From Bos javanicus (taxonomy: Eukaryota > Chordata > Mammalia > Artiodactyla > Bovidae): DNA of 64,000 bases. The notes under the pieces are model-generated. The model saw only the letters and a list, made by a program, of their open reading frames with translations. It had not been told where the DNA came from and searched no databases. Below are positions 53,815-64,000 of the stretch, piece by piece (positions within the stretch are counted from its first letter, which is position 1; the number at the start of each line of letters is the position of its first letter). Location of the stretch: positions 35,568,537-35,632,536 of the forward strand of contig NC_083868.1 in the NCBI RefSeq assembly GCF_032452875.1. Reading direction: 5' to 3'. The position numbers and the translations under genes were made by a program.

Positions 53815-55202
53815 TCTAGTCACTTAGTCATGTCTGATTCTTTGCATCTGCATGAACTGCAGCATGCCAGGCTTCCCTGTCCTTTACCATCTCCCAGAGC
53901 TTGCTCAGACTCATGTCCATTGAGTTGGTGATACCATCCAACTAACTTGTCCTCTGTGGTCCCCTTCTCCCCTGCCTTCAATCTTTCCCAACAACAGGGT
54001 CATTTCTAATAAGTCAGTTTTTCGCATCAGGTGGCTAAAGTATTGAAGCTTCAGCATCAGTCCTTCCAATGAATATTCAATGAAATCCAATGATTTCCTT
54101 TAGGATCTCCCTGCAGTCCAAGGGACTCTCAAGAGTCTTCTCCAACACCACAGTTCAAAAGCATCAATTCTTCAGCATTCAGCTTTCTTTATGGTCCAAC
54201 TCTCACATTCATACATGACTACTGGAAAAACCATAGCTTTGACTAGATGGACCTTTGTTGGCAAAGTCATGTCTCTGGTTTTTAATATGCTGTCTGGGTT
54301 GGTCATAACTTTTCTTCCACGGAGCAAGCATCTTTTAATTTTATGGATGCAGTCACTATCTGCAATGATTTTGAAGCCCAAGAAAATAAAGTCTGTCACT
54401 GTTTCCATTGTTTCCCCATCTATTTGCCATGAAGTGATGAGACCGGATGCCATGATCTTCAATTTTTGAATTTTGAGTTTTAAGCCAGCATATTCACTCT
54501 CCGAAGAAGGCAATGGCACCCCACTCCAGTACTCTTGCCTGGAAAATCCCATGGACGGAGGAGCCTGGTAGGCTGCAGTCCATGGGGTTGCTAGGAGTCG
54601 GACACGACTGAGCGACTTCACTTTCACTTTTCACTTTCATGCACTGGAGAAGGAAATGGCAACCCACTCCAGTGTTCTTGCCTGGAGAATCCCCGGGACA
54701 GGGGAGCCTGGTGGGCTGTCATCTCTGGGGTCGCACAGAGTTGGACGTGACTGAAGCGACTTAGCAGCAGCATTCACTCTCCTCTTTCACTTTCATAAAA
54801 AGACTCCTTAGTTCCTCTTCTCTTTCTTCCTTAAGATGGTGTCATCTGCATATCTGAGGTTTATTGATATTTCTCCTGGCAATCTTGATTCCAGCTTGTG
54901 CTTCCTGCAGCCCAGCATTTCTCATGGTGTACTCTGCATATAAGTTAAATAAGCAGGGTGACAATATACAACCTTGACATACGCCTTTCCCAATGTGCAA
55001 CCAATTTGTTATTCCACGTCCGGTTCTAACTATTGCTTCTTGAGCTGCATACAGATTTTTAAGGAGGCAGGTCAGGTGATCTGTTATTCCCATCTCTTGA
55101 AGAATTTTCCACAGTTTGCTGTGATCCACACAGTCAAAGATTTTAGCATAGTTAATGAAGCAGAAGTAGATATTTTCCTGAAATTCTCTTGCTTTGCCAT
55201 AC
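53815..55202 (-). mobile_element. BovB LINE, RT-core to 3' end, interrupted by BovA2
   Basis: Minus-strand BovB of ~1.1 kb excluding the SINE. The minus frame starting at 55294 keeps the RT motifs FCFINYAKIFDCVDHSKLW (motif A, normally D-YAKAFDCVDH) and VCQGCILSPCLFNLYAEYTM (motif B). The YADD-coding sequence follows in another frame because of a frameshift near 54845. The 3' tail at 53815-53830 is diverged, and some BovB wording near 54040-54110 is rearranged (SINE-free local duplication of CCAATGA). 5' of 55202 it is fused to a Bov-tA head. Confidence 0.92.
54503..54771 (+). mobile_element. BovA2 SINE nested in BovB, 11-bp TSD
   Basis: Full dimer with CpGs largely intact and a short GCAGCAG tail. 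Target-site duplication ATTCACTCTCC at 54492-54502 and 54772-54782, within BovB. A young-looking insertion. Confidence 0.96.
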
Positions 55203-55302
55203 ACTCCTCCAGGGGATCTTCCTGACTCAGGACTCAAACCTGCATCTCTTATGTCTACTGCATTGGCAGGCAGGTTCTTCACCACAAGTGCCACCTACGA
55301 AG
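55203..55302 (-). mobile_element. Bov-tA 5' head joined to BovB (chimeric 5' end)
   Basis: The minus strand reads the Bov-tA head (GGTGGCACTTGTGGTGAAGA, CCTGCCTGCCAATGCAGT, then GGAAGATCCCCTGGAGGAG) and passes straight into BovB at the shared word ATGGC. No Bov-A body, tail or TSD separates them, and one open frame spans the junction. This looks like a retrotransposition chimera formed by template switching. A deletion between two neighbours is the alternative. Confidence 0.75.
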
Positions 55303-55840
55303 TCATATTGAACTAGGGTGGACCCTGATTCAATGTGATGTGTATTCCTATAAGAAGAGAAAAGAGACACAGAGGAAAGATGGCCATGTAAAGACAGAGG
55401 CACAGATTGGAGTTACAGTACCATAACATAAAGAAGGCCTGAGGTTATCAGAAGCTGGAGGAGAAAAAAAGGATTCTCTCTTCAAGGGTTGTTGTTGTTC
55501 AGTCGCTCAGTCATGTCTGACACTTTGCAACCCATGGACTGCAGCGCGCCAGGCTTCCTTGTCTTTACTCATCTCCCAGAGCTTGCTCAAACTCATGTGT
55601 ATTGAGTCAGTGATGCCATCCAACCATCTTATCCTCTGTCATCCCCTTCTCCCCCTGCTTTCTATCTTTCCCAGCATCAGCATCTTTTCTAATCAGTCAG
55701 TTCTTCAAGGGAGCATGTCCCTATCATTGCTTTGATTTCAGACTTCTATTTTGTTGAACTGTGAAAGTATACATTTATTTTGTTTCAAGCCATCCAGTTT
55801 GTGGTGCTTTGTTACAGCAGCCTGGGAGAATAATATAGTA
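55303..55840 (+). mobile_element. MLT1-type MaLR LTR, interrupted by a BovB stub
   Basis: GGACCCTGATTCAATGTGATG, CCTATAAGAAGAGAAAAGAG, ATGGCCATGTAAAGACAGAG, TATCAGAAGCTGGAGGAG and, right of the insertion, GGGAGCATGTCCCTATCATTG, TTTCAAGCCATCCAGTTTG, TGCTTTGTTACAGCAGCC are MLT1 in order, plus strand. Confidence 0.82.
55489..55701 (-). mobile_element. BovB 3' stub in MLT1, 10-bp TSD
   Basis: 213-bp 5'-truncated minus-strand BovB starting TTGTTGTTGTTCAGTCGC. Target-site duplication TCTTCAAGGG at 55479-55488 and 55702-55711. Confidence 0.96.
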
Positions 55841-57349
55841 GTATTTTCAAAATATTTGCTAATATAAAAGATTTGTATTGATATTTACCTGTTCTGATTT
55901 TCAAAAATATTTGTTAAACATCAGCATGACATTTAACTGTTCTGATTTTCATTAAATTTTAAAACTGATGAGGTACTCTGGGCATTTATGTAAGTTGTCT
56001 CTCAATACTTTTATATTTTTTCCCTCATTTATTGTAACTTCAGTGTTGTTTTTTATCAATATGTTAAAATTATCATTTTTATTTGTCATATTTACTATAC
56101 ATTTTTTCCTTTAGTTTTAAGATTGATATATAACTAGCTCTTATATGCATAAAATAAACAAGAGTCATTTCATAAATCTTATAAAATATTTTTGCTTCAT
56201 AAAAATAGATAAAAAACTACCACCAACAAAATATTTTTTGATTCCCCTTATTTGATGATTATGGCATGAGATGTTTTAGAAAAATTCTATCTAAATTTTA
56301 TTAGAGGTCTAATAAATAAATAGGGGGAAAGAGAATGAAAGGATGGCATATGTAGTTTTAATTTGGGGATAGGCAGGTTCAAGACAAAGCATACTTTTCT
56401 TTATCAGAGACCTTCACACTTACAGAAATAATATTTATTACTCTCTAATGAGTAATATAGAGGCAAACTTCCATTAAACACAGTGGAATAGGAAGTTCTG
56501 TGATTATAAACAAGGTCAAGCAAAATCAACATTTTTTTTTTTTTTGCTAGAAGAAAAGGAAAGACTAAAAGGGACAGAGGATGTGAAATAGAATAAGGGG
56601 GAAAAGCTCTGGAAAACTCTGAAAAAATGAGCAATCAGAATGTTTTTAGATAACAAAATAACTGTTTTGTGATAAAGAAATGAAGCTGAAGGTATGTCAT
56701 ACAAGATCTGTAGGAGTTATGATTCTGTCAGAATCCCCTCTCCATGATGAAAGCAAGAGGCCATGATGACAATCACTGTGGGAACCTCTAAGATAAGGAT
56801 TTATCTCTAAGAATAGCAATAAAAAGCTGACAAGTACAATTTAATTATGATGAAGTAGGTCTTGAATGACTGTAAATCTACCACTGGGTTCTGTATAAAA
56901 ATTAAGATGCAGGAGTATATGTTTTAATTTATAGGATTCTTCTTTAGACTGCTTATAAATCAAAAGAATAGCAAAAATTTCAAGGACAAAACACATGCTC
57001 TGATCATTTGCTGAGGACTTCTTGGGTATGTGAGATTTTTTCTTTGATTCTATAAAGTCAGTCAGCCAGAATTCTCAGGCTTACATTTTTTTCTGCCTTA
57101 ATATGTCCACATTTGCAAGGCCTAATGAATAGATACTCTACAATGATATGGTGTAGTTTCTTAAGATTTAAATGCAATATCTGTGAAAAAGGAATCAATA
57201 AGAATCTTGGAAATAAAGTCAATAAATAAACCCTAACATGTGAAATAATATGTGAATGACATATGAGCTTCTTTAGTTATAGATAACCACATACATATTT
57301 ATCCTGCAAAACATTCAAAATTATCAACTTGACCTTCAAAATTATAATA
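55841..57349. other. Unique, very AT-rich DNA
   Basis: 1.5 kb with no recognised repeat or gene. A TTCTGATTTTCA word recurs at about 55892 and 55941, suggesting a small local duplication. A T-run sits at 56531-56545. Confidence 0.55.
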
Positions 57350-57545
57350 GTGTTAATTGCTCAGTTGTGTCTCTTTGTGATCCCATAGACAGTAGCCTGC
57401 CAGGCTTCTCTGTCCGTGGGATTCTCCAGGCAAGAATACTGGAGTGGGTTGCCATTCCCTTCCCCAGGGGATCTTCTGGACCCAGGGATCAAACCCAGGT
57501 CTCTTGAACTGCAGCAGATTCTTTACCATCTGAGCCACCAGGGAA
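57350..57545 (-). mobile_element. Bov-tA SINE
   Basis: Minus strand with body (TGCTCAGTTGTGTCTCTTTG ...), box-B complement GGGATCAAACCCAGGTC and head complement CCATCTGAGCCACCAGGGAAG. A short deletion lies near 57370. Confidence 0.93.
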
Positions 57546-58054
57546 GGACAGTTATCTTAATTACTCTTAAATTATATTCCCCTTTATTTAACCAATGAAA
57601 AGATTTTCCTTGATATAAGTAAAATAGAAGAATAATGACTAATTTGTCCTCCTTGCCAAAGGAAAATATTAATCTATAAATCTAATTATGGCTAATGATT
57701 TTATGTTATTTGTACATTTGAGATAAGTTGCTTAAATATACTTTTGTTTCAATGTGGATAAATATCCAGTATTTTACCAAAGTCTTATTCTTCACTCATC
57801 CAAACCTTTTAAATAACTTTCCATGGTAATGAAATAAGCATGTGACAACAAAAACTAGGGAATGTATCAGTGCAAAAGCTTAGAGAGAGCCTACATGGCT
57901 AAAGTAGAACTGGAAGATATAAGATATGCAGAAGTTCAAGTTGTGGTAGCTGCCTAGTTCACAATGAATTGAGGATTTAGTCTTTCTCCCAATCCCACCT
58001 CACCATCCTGCTCTGATATAAAGGGATCCTGTATTTCTGACCACAGTGAATAAG
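57546..58054. other. Unique AT-rich DNA
   Basis: Nothing recognised. Confidence 0.5.
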
Positions 58055-58225
58055 GCAATGATTTTCAACCACGGAACAATTTTGTCCAACAGGAGATACT
58101 GAGCTACTGGCACCTAGGAGGTAGAAGATAGGGGTGCAGCTAAACCTCCTATAACACACAGGATGGCCATCTGTGACACACAGTTAGCTGGCCCAGAATG
58201 TCAATATGCCTAGGTGACAAACCCT
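58055..58225 (+). mobile_element. MER20 DNA transposon (hAT-Charlie)
   Basis: ATTTTCAACCACGGAACAAT, GGCACCTAGGAGGTAGAAG, TGCAGCTAAACCTCCTATAA, CACACAGGATGGCC and GGCCCAGAATGTCAATATGC, ending near GTGACAAACCCTG, follow MER20 in order. MER20 copies are known to act as regulatory elements in placental mammals. Whether this one does is unknown. Confidence 0.88.
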
Positions 58226-59404
58226 GATCTAAGGACAAATCAAGCAAGGTCAGGCAAAGCTCTTTCTTAAGAACTCTGATCTTGTTTTTTAAAGACGGGA
58301 GAATGGAGCTCAGTTTCCCTGCATGACAGAGCTTGGGATATGGAGTCTAGAAACTGGCTCAAGGAGCACGTAGAGGACGAGGCTGAAGCCATCGCACAGA
58401 AGAAGGAGAGCTGGAAGCACAATTGTCAGAGCAGGTGGCAGGGGGCTGGGGTCCAATTCCATCTTTGGTTGCATTGCCCCCAGTTACAATATAGCTTCTC
58501 TCAGATTAACCATTTTCTAAATGCAGAGTCAAGTTTCACACTCTTATTAATAACCTGTCCCTTGTATACAGAGAATCTAGAGCAAAATGTTGGCCACAAA
58601 GTCACACCACCTAGGGTGGTGGACCTACATGTTTTATGTGTTTCCTGTCAATGGGGAGAGCTCTCTCGCTGATTGACAAGAGTCATCCAAGCCTTTCATT
58701 CCACTGCCTAAGTTTATATGGCATAAGGCATCCTCTGAGAGGCAGGCGCAGGCCATTGACTGGCTACAGAAATTGTCAGAGAAGCAAATGCATATGAATT
58801 ATGTACTGTCAAGCTGGCTCCAGACCCTTAACAGTCATGAGTCACATTTTTGTAACTCCTGAAAAGGAACACTTTTGGTTCCTGCCCCTACCTCTTTAAG
58901 ATACAAGGTGATTTTGGAAAGGTTCAGTCTGAATCCAGAATCCCCTCACACTGCTTTCTCTTCTGATATGGTACTAGGTCCACACCACAAGTACCACCTT
59001 CCTCAGCTGTCCTGAGGTGTTTATGTGTGTGGCTGGCAGGAGGAAGGAGGGGATACAGGGAACAATTCCATCTATAGGTTCCTCATGTGAATGAATAGCC
59101 TCATCCACAGAGCCCTAAATATGGGCATTCCAGGCTGTTTTGTAAAACAAAGACTCTCTCACACATCACTCTAATGCAAGTTCCCCTGGTCTAGATGGCA
59201 TAATTAATAAGAGTCATAATGATCTGCTCATAGGTAAAGGATCTGGGCAGTTTCTTTCCCTGAAAAAAGCAAATCAATATTTTCTCATAAGACATCTCAT
59301 TGATAAGATGCTGTCACAAACAGTTCCTATCTGACTACAATTTTACATTTTATACAGAAAGAAATCATTAAAACAATCTCTACCACTCATTACTTACTGT
59401 TACT
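58226..59404. other. Repeat-free, less AT-rich unique block; candidate regulatory DNA
   Basis: Nearly 1.2 kb with no repeat I recognise and more GC than its surroundings, rare for this window. An AP-1-type TGAGTCA lies at 58838-58844 and an octamer-like ATGCATATGAAT near 58788-58799. The plus frame 58340-58672 has no family features and opens at a CTAGAAACTGG context rather than a supported start. A regulatory role is inference only. Confidence 0.3.
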
Positions 59405-59945
59405 ATGGTTCAGTCACTCCCTCTCTTTCTGACCCCATGGATTGCAGCATTCCCCCTCTGTCCTCCACAATCCTTTAGAACTTGGTTAAATTCATATCCA
59501 TTGAGTCTGTGATGATATCTAACCATCTCATACTCTGCCACCCTCTTCTCCTCCAGCCCTCAATCTTTCCCACCACTGGGGTCTTTTACAGTGAGTCACC
59601 TCCTCGCATCAGGTGGCCGAAGTATTGGCGCTTCACTTTCAGCATCAGTCTTTCCAATGAATGTTCAGGGTTGATTTCCTTTAGGATTGACTGGTTTGAT
59701 CTCCCTGCTGTCAAAGGGACTTTCAAGAGTCTTCTCCAGCACCACAATTCAAAAGCATCAATTCTTTGGCTCTCAACCTTCTTTATAGTTCATCTCTCAC
59801 ATCCATACAAGACTACTGGAAAAACAATAGCTTTGACTAGACAGACTTTGTTGGCAAAGTGATGTCTCTGCTTTTTAATATGCTGTCTAGGTTTGTCACA
59901 GTTTCCCTCCCAAGAAGCAAGTGTCTTTTAATTTCATGGCTATGG

Positions 59946-60260
59946 TCACCATCTACAGTGATTTTTAGAGCCCAAGAAAACAAAATTTGTCACTGCTTCC
60001 ACTTTTTCCCCTTCTATTTGCCATGAAGTGATGGGACCAGATATCATGAACTTAGTTTTTTGAATGTTGAATTTTAAGCCTGCTTTTACACTGTCCTCTT
60101 TCATCCTCATCAAGAGGCTCTTTAGTTCCTCTTCAATTTCTGCCATTAAAGTGGTATAATGTGCATATCTGAGGTTGTTGACATTTTTCCTGGCAATCCT
60201 GATTTGAGCTTGTGATTCCTCCAGCCTAGCATTTAGCATGAAGTACTCTCGGGGTGACAA
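59946..60260 (-). pseudogene. BovB RT C-terminal part with mutated catalytic motif
   Basis: The minus frame reads RIARKNVNNLRYAHYTTLMA, then EIEEELKSLLMRMKEDSV, KAGLKFNIQKTKFMISGPI and TSWQIEGEKVEAVTNFVFLG. The position of the RT motif C, normally YADD in this family, is YAHY, so both catalytic aspartates are lost. Upstream RT motifs (for example around 60420-60470) lie in other frames. Confidence 0.88.
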
Positions 60261-60559
60261 TATACAGCCTTGACGTACTCCTTTCTCAGTCTGGAATCAG
60301 TCAGTTTTTCCATGTCTGATTCTAACTGTTACTTCTTGACCTGTATACAGGTTTCTCAGGAAACAAGTAAGATGGTCTGGTATTCCCATCTCTAAGAATT
60401 TTCAGCAGTTTGTTATAATCCACACAGTCAATGGCTTTAGTGTAGTCAATGAAGCAGAAGTACATGTTTTTCTGGAATTCCTTGCTTTCTCCATGGTCTA
60501 ATGATTTTTGGTAATTTGATCTCTAGTTCCTCTTCCTTTTCTAAACCCAGTTTGTACAT

Positions 60560-60838
60560 CTAGAAGTTCTCGGTTAACATACTGCTGGAGCCTAGATTGA
60601 AGGATTTTGAGTATAACCTTTCCAGAATGTGAAATGAGTGCAATTGTATAGTAGCTTGAACATTCTTTGGCATTGCCCTTCTTTGGGATTGGAATGAAAA
60701 CTGATCTTTTCCAGCCCTGTGGCCACTGCTGAAATTTCTAAATTTGTTGACATATTGACTGCAGCACTTTAACAGCATCATCTTTAGGATATTAAATAAC
60801 TCGGCTGGAATTCCAACGCCTCCATTAGTTTTGTTCAT
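60560..60838 (-). pseudogene. BovB RT N-terminal fragment
   Basis: The minus frame keeps GGVGIPAELFNILK (family: GGDGIPVELFQILK), CSQYVNKFRNFSSGHRAGKDQF (in place of ICQQIWKTQQWPQDWKRSVF) and SQRRAMPKNVQATIQLH. Several frameshifts are visible, so no continuous RT can be read. Confidence 0.82.
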
Positions 60839-61824
60839 AGTAACGTTGGCTAAGGCCCACTTGACTTCACACTCTAAAACATCCGGCTCTAGTTGTGCAA
60901 TAACACCACTGTTGTCATCTGGGTCATTAAGACCTTTCTTATATACTTCTTTTGTGTATTTTCACCATCTGTTCTTAATCTCTTCTGCTTCTGTTAGGTC
61001 CTTACTGTTTCTGTCCTTTATCATGCCCATCCTTGCATGAAGTGTTCTCTTGATATCTCCAATTTTCTTGTAGTGCTCTTTAGTCTTTCCCATTCTATTG
61101 TTTTAATGTATTTCTATTCATTTTTCATTTTTTAAGGCCTTTCTGTCTTTCCTTGCTGTTCTCTGGAACTCTGCATTCAGTTCGTTATACCTTTTCCTTC
61201 CTTTCTTGCCTTTCACTTCTCTCCCTTCCTCAGCTATTTATAAAGCCTCCTCAGAGTAAACACTTTGCTTTCTTGCATTTCTTTTTCCTTGGGATGGTTT
61301 TCGTCACTGCCTCCCATACAATGTTATGAACTTCTGTCCATAATTTTCAGGCACTCTGTCTACCAGATCTAATCCCATGAATCTATTCATCATCTCCACT
61401 GTATAATCATGAGGGATTTGACGTAGGTCATACCTAATTGGCCTAGTGGTTTTCCCTACTTCCTTTAATTTAACCCTGAATTTTGCAACAATGAGTTCAT
61501 GGTCTGAACCATAGTCAGCTCCAGGTCTTCTTTTTGCTAACTAAATTCTCCATGTTCAGCTGCAAAGAACATAATCAATCTGACTTTTGTACAGACCATC
61601 TGGTAATGTCCACATGTAGAGCTGTCTCTTGGGTTGTTGGAAAAAGATGTTTGCAATGACCAGCATGTTCTCTTCACAAACTCTGTTAGCCTTTGCCCTG
61701 CTTTGTTTTGTACTGCAATGTCAAACTTGACTGTTCTTTCAGGTACCATTTGACTTCCTACTTTTGCATTCCAATCCCCTATAATTAAAAGGACATCTTC
61801 TTTTGGTGTTAGTTCTAGAAGGTT

Positions 61825-62166
61825 CTATAGGTCTCCATAGAACTGGTCAACCTCAGCCTCTTCAGTATTCTTGTTTGTGGCATAAGCTTGGATTACCGTG
61901 ATTTTGAATGGTTCACCTTGGAAATGAACCAAGACCATTCTGTTGCTTTTAAGATTGCACCCAAATATTGTATTTTGGACTCTTTTGTTGACTATGAAGG
62001 CTACTCTATTTCTTCTAAGGAGTTCTTGCCCATAGTAGTAGATATAATGGTTATCTGGATTAAATTCACCCATTCCCACCCATTTTAGTTCATTGTTCCT
62101 AAAATGTCCATGTTCATTCAATCTTGCAAGTTGCTGCTTGGCTATGTCCAGTTTACCTTGATTCAT
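61825..62166 (-). pseudogene. BovB endonuclease N-terminal fragment
   Basis: MNQGKLDIAKQQLARLNEHG, NNELKWVGMGEFNPDNHYIY, AFIVNKRVQNTIFGCNLKS and FKITVIQAYATNKNTEEAEV match the start of the APE-type endonuclease. The NELKW segment keeps the catalytic Glu. The usual AP after Y of the VYAP motif is altered (QAYATN). It ends at a stop near 61825. Confidence 0.86.
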
Positions 62167-62580
62167 GGACCCAACATTCCATATTCCTATGCAATACTGT
62201 TATTTACAGCATCAGAATTTACTTTCACCACCAGACACATCCATGGCTGAGTATTTTTTTCTGCTTTAGCCCAGCCTCTTCATTCCTTTTGGATCAATTA
62301 GCAATTGCCCTCTCCTCTTCCCCAGTAGCATATTGGACACCTTCTGACCTGGGGGGCTTATCTTCTGGTGTCACATGGTTTTGCCTTTTCATACTGTTCA
62401 AGGGGTTCTCATGAGAAGAATATTGGAGTGTGTTGCTATTTCCTTCTCCAGTGGATCCCTCTTCAGTGGATCACATTCTTGTTGTGGCAAAGGGGCTTGC
62501 ATAACTCAATGAAGCTATGAGCCACCCAAGTTGGACAGGTCACATTGAAGAGTTCTGACAAAATGTGGTCCACTGGATGA

Positions 62581-64000
62581 GGCTCTTTATTATAGATGGT
62601 CTTTTATTAATTCTGTGATGCAGAGAGTATCTTTTCAATGGTGTGTATAAAAAGTGTAAAAATCACACTGTTGCTCTTGGATATTAATGCCTGAGGAAAG
62701 ACACAATACTCTAGGGAAGGCTTGCACACCCTCCTGTATCCATTTTCTGCTAGTCATCCTCTTCCCTCCCTCTCTTTCTTCCCTTCCTCCTTTCCTAGCC
62801 TCTTTTCCTTCCTCCCTTCCATCCTTTCTTCCTTTCCAAATGATAACCCTAATGAACTGTTACACAAATCCATATGCTCTCCTAAAATCACTTGATTTAG
62901 AATTCTTCTAACAAATTAAATGAAAATCCTCTTAATATTTCTAGTTTAATTTGGCTTATGTGCAATTAGAATGAAAGCACCTATTAGCTGTCAATTAATA
63001 AAGAGTTATAATTTTTCTCATCTACTTTCTTGCACTTTTCCTACCCCAAAAAGAAAAAATAGAAAATGACAGGGGAAGATTTAATTTCATCTCAGCCTAC
63101 TCAGTTCTCCATGTGGCTTTCTTTCCCCATAATTACCTTCATTTTATTTTTTCTAATTACCATTATAGACGTTAAGCTGACATCATAGTTAAATTTTCAC
63201 ATCTTTAACAAAATGCACTTTTCTTGAAAATTCTTTGGTATGGCAAAAATCTTCAAATTTAAGTCTATTGGTAGCAAGAAACTTCTATAAACCTTAAGCA
63301 ACATTTATTTTTTTAAAATATCTTTTTTATCTTACTCATTAATAAACCCTATATTTTTGTTAAGCAAATATAAAATGCTAATATAAAAATATTGTTGAAC
63401 AGTTTCTAAAACAAGGCAAATTTTATAATGCACAGTTACTTCTATCTTTGACAAATGGAAATTTCACAAGAAAAATTATTGCTGTATATGTTCCCTTTCT
63501 CAATCCATTTCCATGGGGATTCACTACTTGTGGGAGCAGAGTTAAAAGTCAGAATACACATGGAATATTCTTGAGAACTAAAAGTCCTTAGTGACCCCAA
63601 GCAAGATGGTTCTAGAATTGATAACAGTCAAGCTGATAAAGTTTTGTGTGTGTGTACACATAAAAGACTTTAGAGTTATGTACATATATGCACAGAATAT
63701 TTACTCGAATGTATCATGTGGTGTTCAATCCTAAATGTGTTTTACAGCATCTTCTTCCATCAGTATCCATTTACACGTTCCTGATCTGGACTGTAAATCT
63801 GCTTTCTCTATATCCACAGACCATCTCACATTCTAATGCACACTCAACATTTAAATAAAAGCCAAAAGCAGAATATACTAAACTGTGAAAGACTTGAATG
63901 AGGCGAATAGGGCCGACACCCCTGCTGACTGGGGGTCAACCACGCTTGTCTTCAGCAGTCTTCCCTACTGCAGGGCTTACCTTCTTCCCTTCCCTCTTCC
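62581..64000. other. Unique DNA with pyrimidine tract and a GC-richer right edge
   Basis: A (CCTT)n-like pyrimidine tract at 62757-62837 accounts for the Ser/Pro/Leu-rich frame at 62687-62911. A short (TG)n lies at 63644-63654. The last ~110 bases (63890-64000) are clearly richer in GC, with CpGs and a pyrimidine-rich end. In minus sense they include GAAGAAGGTAAGC, a splice-donor-like word. Too little is visible to call an exon. Confidence 0.45.

Larger units (their letters stand above)
59405..62580 (-). mobile_element. Nearly complete BovB LINE, old and inactive
   Basis: About 3.2 kb on the minus strand, uninterrupted by other repeats. In minus order: the 5' UTR end (62580-62170: GTTCTGACAAAATGTGGTCC, CTATGAGCCACCC), endonuclease (62166-61700), linker, RT (about 61100-60150) and C-terminal/3' UTR to the tail at 59405. 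BovB is an RTE-clade non-LTR retrotransposon that copies itself by target-primed reverse transcription. The reading frame is broken by many stops and frameshifts, CpGs are decayed and the RT active site is mutated, so it cannot act. No TSD was found. Confidence 0.95.

Noticed and set aside
62687..62911. Ser/Pro/Leu-rich 74-codon frame
   Set aside because: Produced by a CCTT-type pyrimidine tract.
1..64000. CRISPR array, operon, phage or plasmid features
   Set aside because: The repeat content is mammalian; no regularly spaced repeats with unique spacers and no bacterial gene organisation are present.

Overview
This window is non-coding, AT-rich, repeat-dense nuclear DNA from a pecoran ruminant (cattle, sheep, goat or relative). 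The evidence is the repeat set: tRNA-derived Bov-tA SINEs, dimeric BovA2 SINEs with a (CAG)n tail, many copies of the RTE-type LINE BovB, and a ruminant L1 with its typical 3' UTR. Older mammalian repeats lie underneath: MIR, L2, MER5A, MER20, Tigger, MaLR LTRs and L1M. The sequence does not let me separate Bos from Ovis or Capra.

I found no functional protein-coding gene, rRNA, tRNA, operon, CRISPR array or bacterial-type regulation. The open frames are retrotransposon remnants or chance frames, several of them starting at non-ATG codons. The setting is intergenic or a long intron. The best gene-derived feature is a processed RPSA (40S ribosomal protein SA / laminin receptor) pseudogene on the minus strand at 6.2-8.0 kb. 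It is split by a BovB insertion and a Bov-tA insertion, each with target-site duplications (TSDs).

Layout. 0-10 kb: unique DNA, an L1M end carrying a BovA2, a BovB 3' end, a MaLR LTR, the RPSA pseudogene, then two unidentified retrocopies that share a 3' tail. 10-20 kb: mostly unique AT-rich DNA with old MIR/L2 and a second MaLR LTR holding an L1 tail. 20-32 kb: SINEs, MER5A/L2/MIR relics, a Tigger element interrupted by BovA2, two TSD-flanked BovB ends and a second Tigger. 32-41 kb: very AT-rich DNA, SINEs, BovB fragments, L1 ends and paired MIRs. 41-50 kb: a BovB > BovA2 > poly(A) nest, a CpG-bearing unique block, and an L1 with the ORF2 C-terminus. 50-56 kb: a BovB with its 5' UTR and endonuclease frame but no 3' end, carrying another BovB and a Bov-tA; then a minus BovB fused at its 5' end to a Bov-tA head, next to an MLT1 LTR. 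56-64 kb: unique DNA, MER20, a less AT-rich unique block, and a nearly complete but inactive BovB.

The parts relate by insertion history rather than by function. TSDs and interruptions give a relative order: MIR, L2, MER, Tigger and MaLR first, then the RPSA copy, BovB and L1, and most Bov-tA/BovA2 last. I saw nothing that supports a new biological system. The most instructive items are insertion-mechanism signatures: an insertion consisting only of poly(A), a SINE-LINE chimera, nested TSDs and a 75-bp L1 stub. All family names come from recognition by eye, and element ends without a TSD are good to about 10-30 bases.
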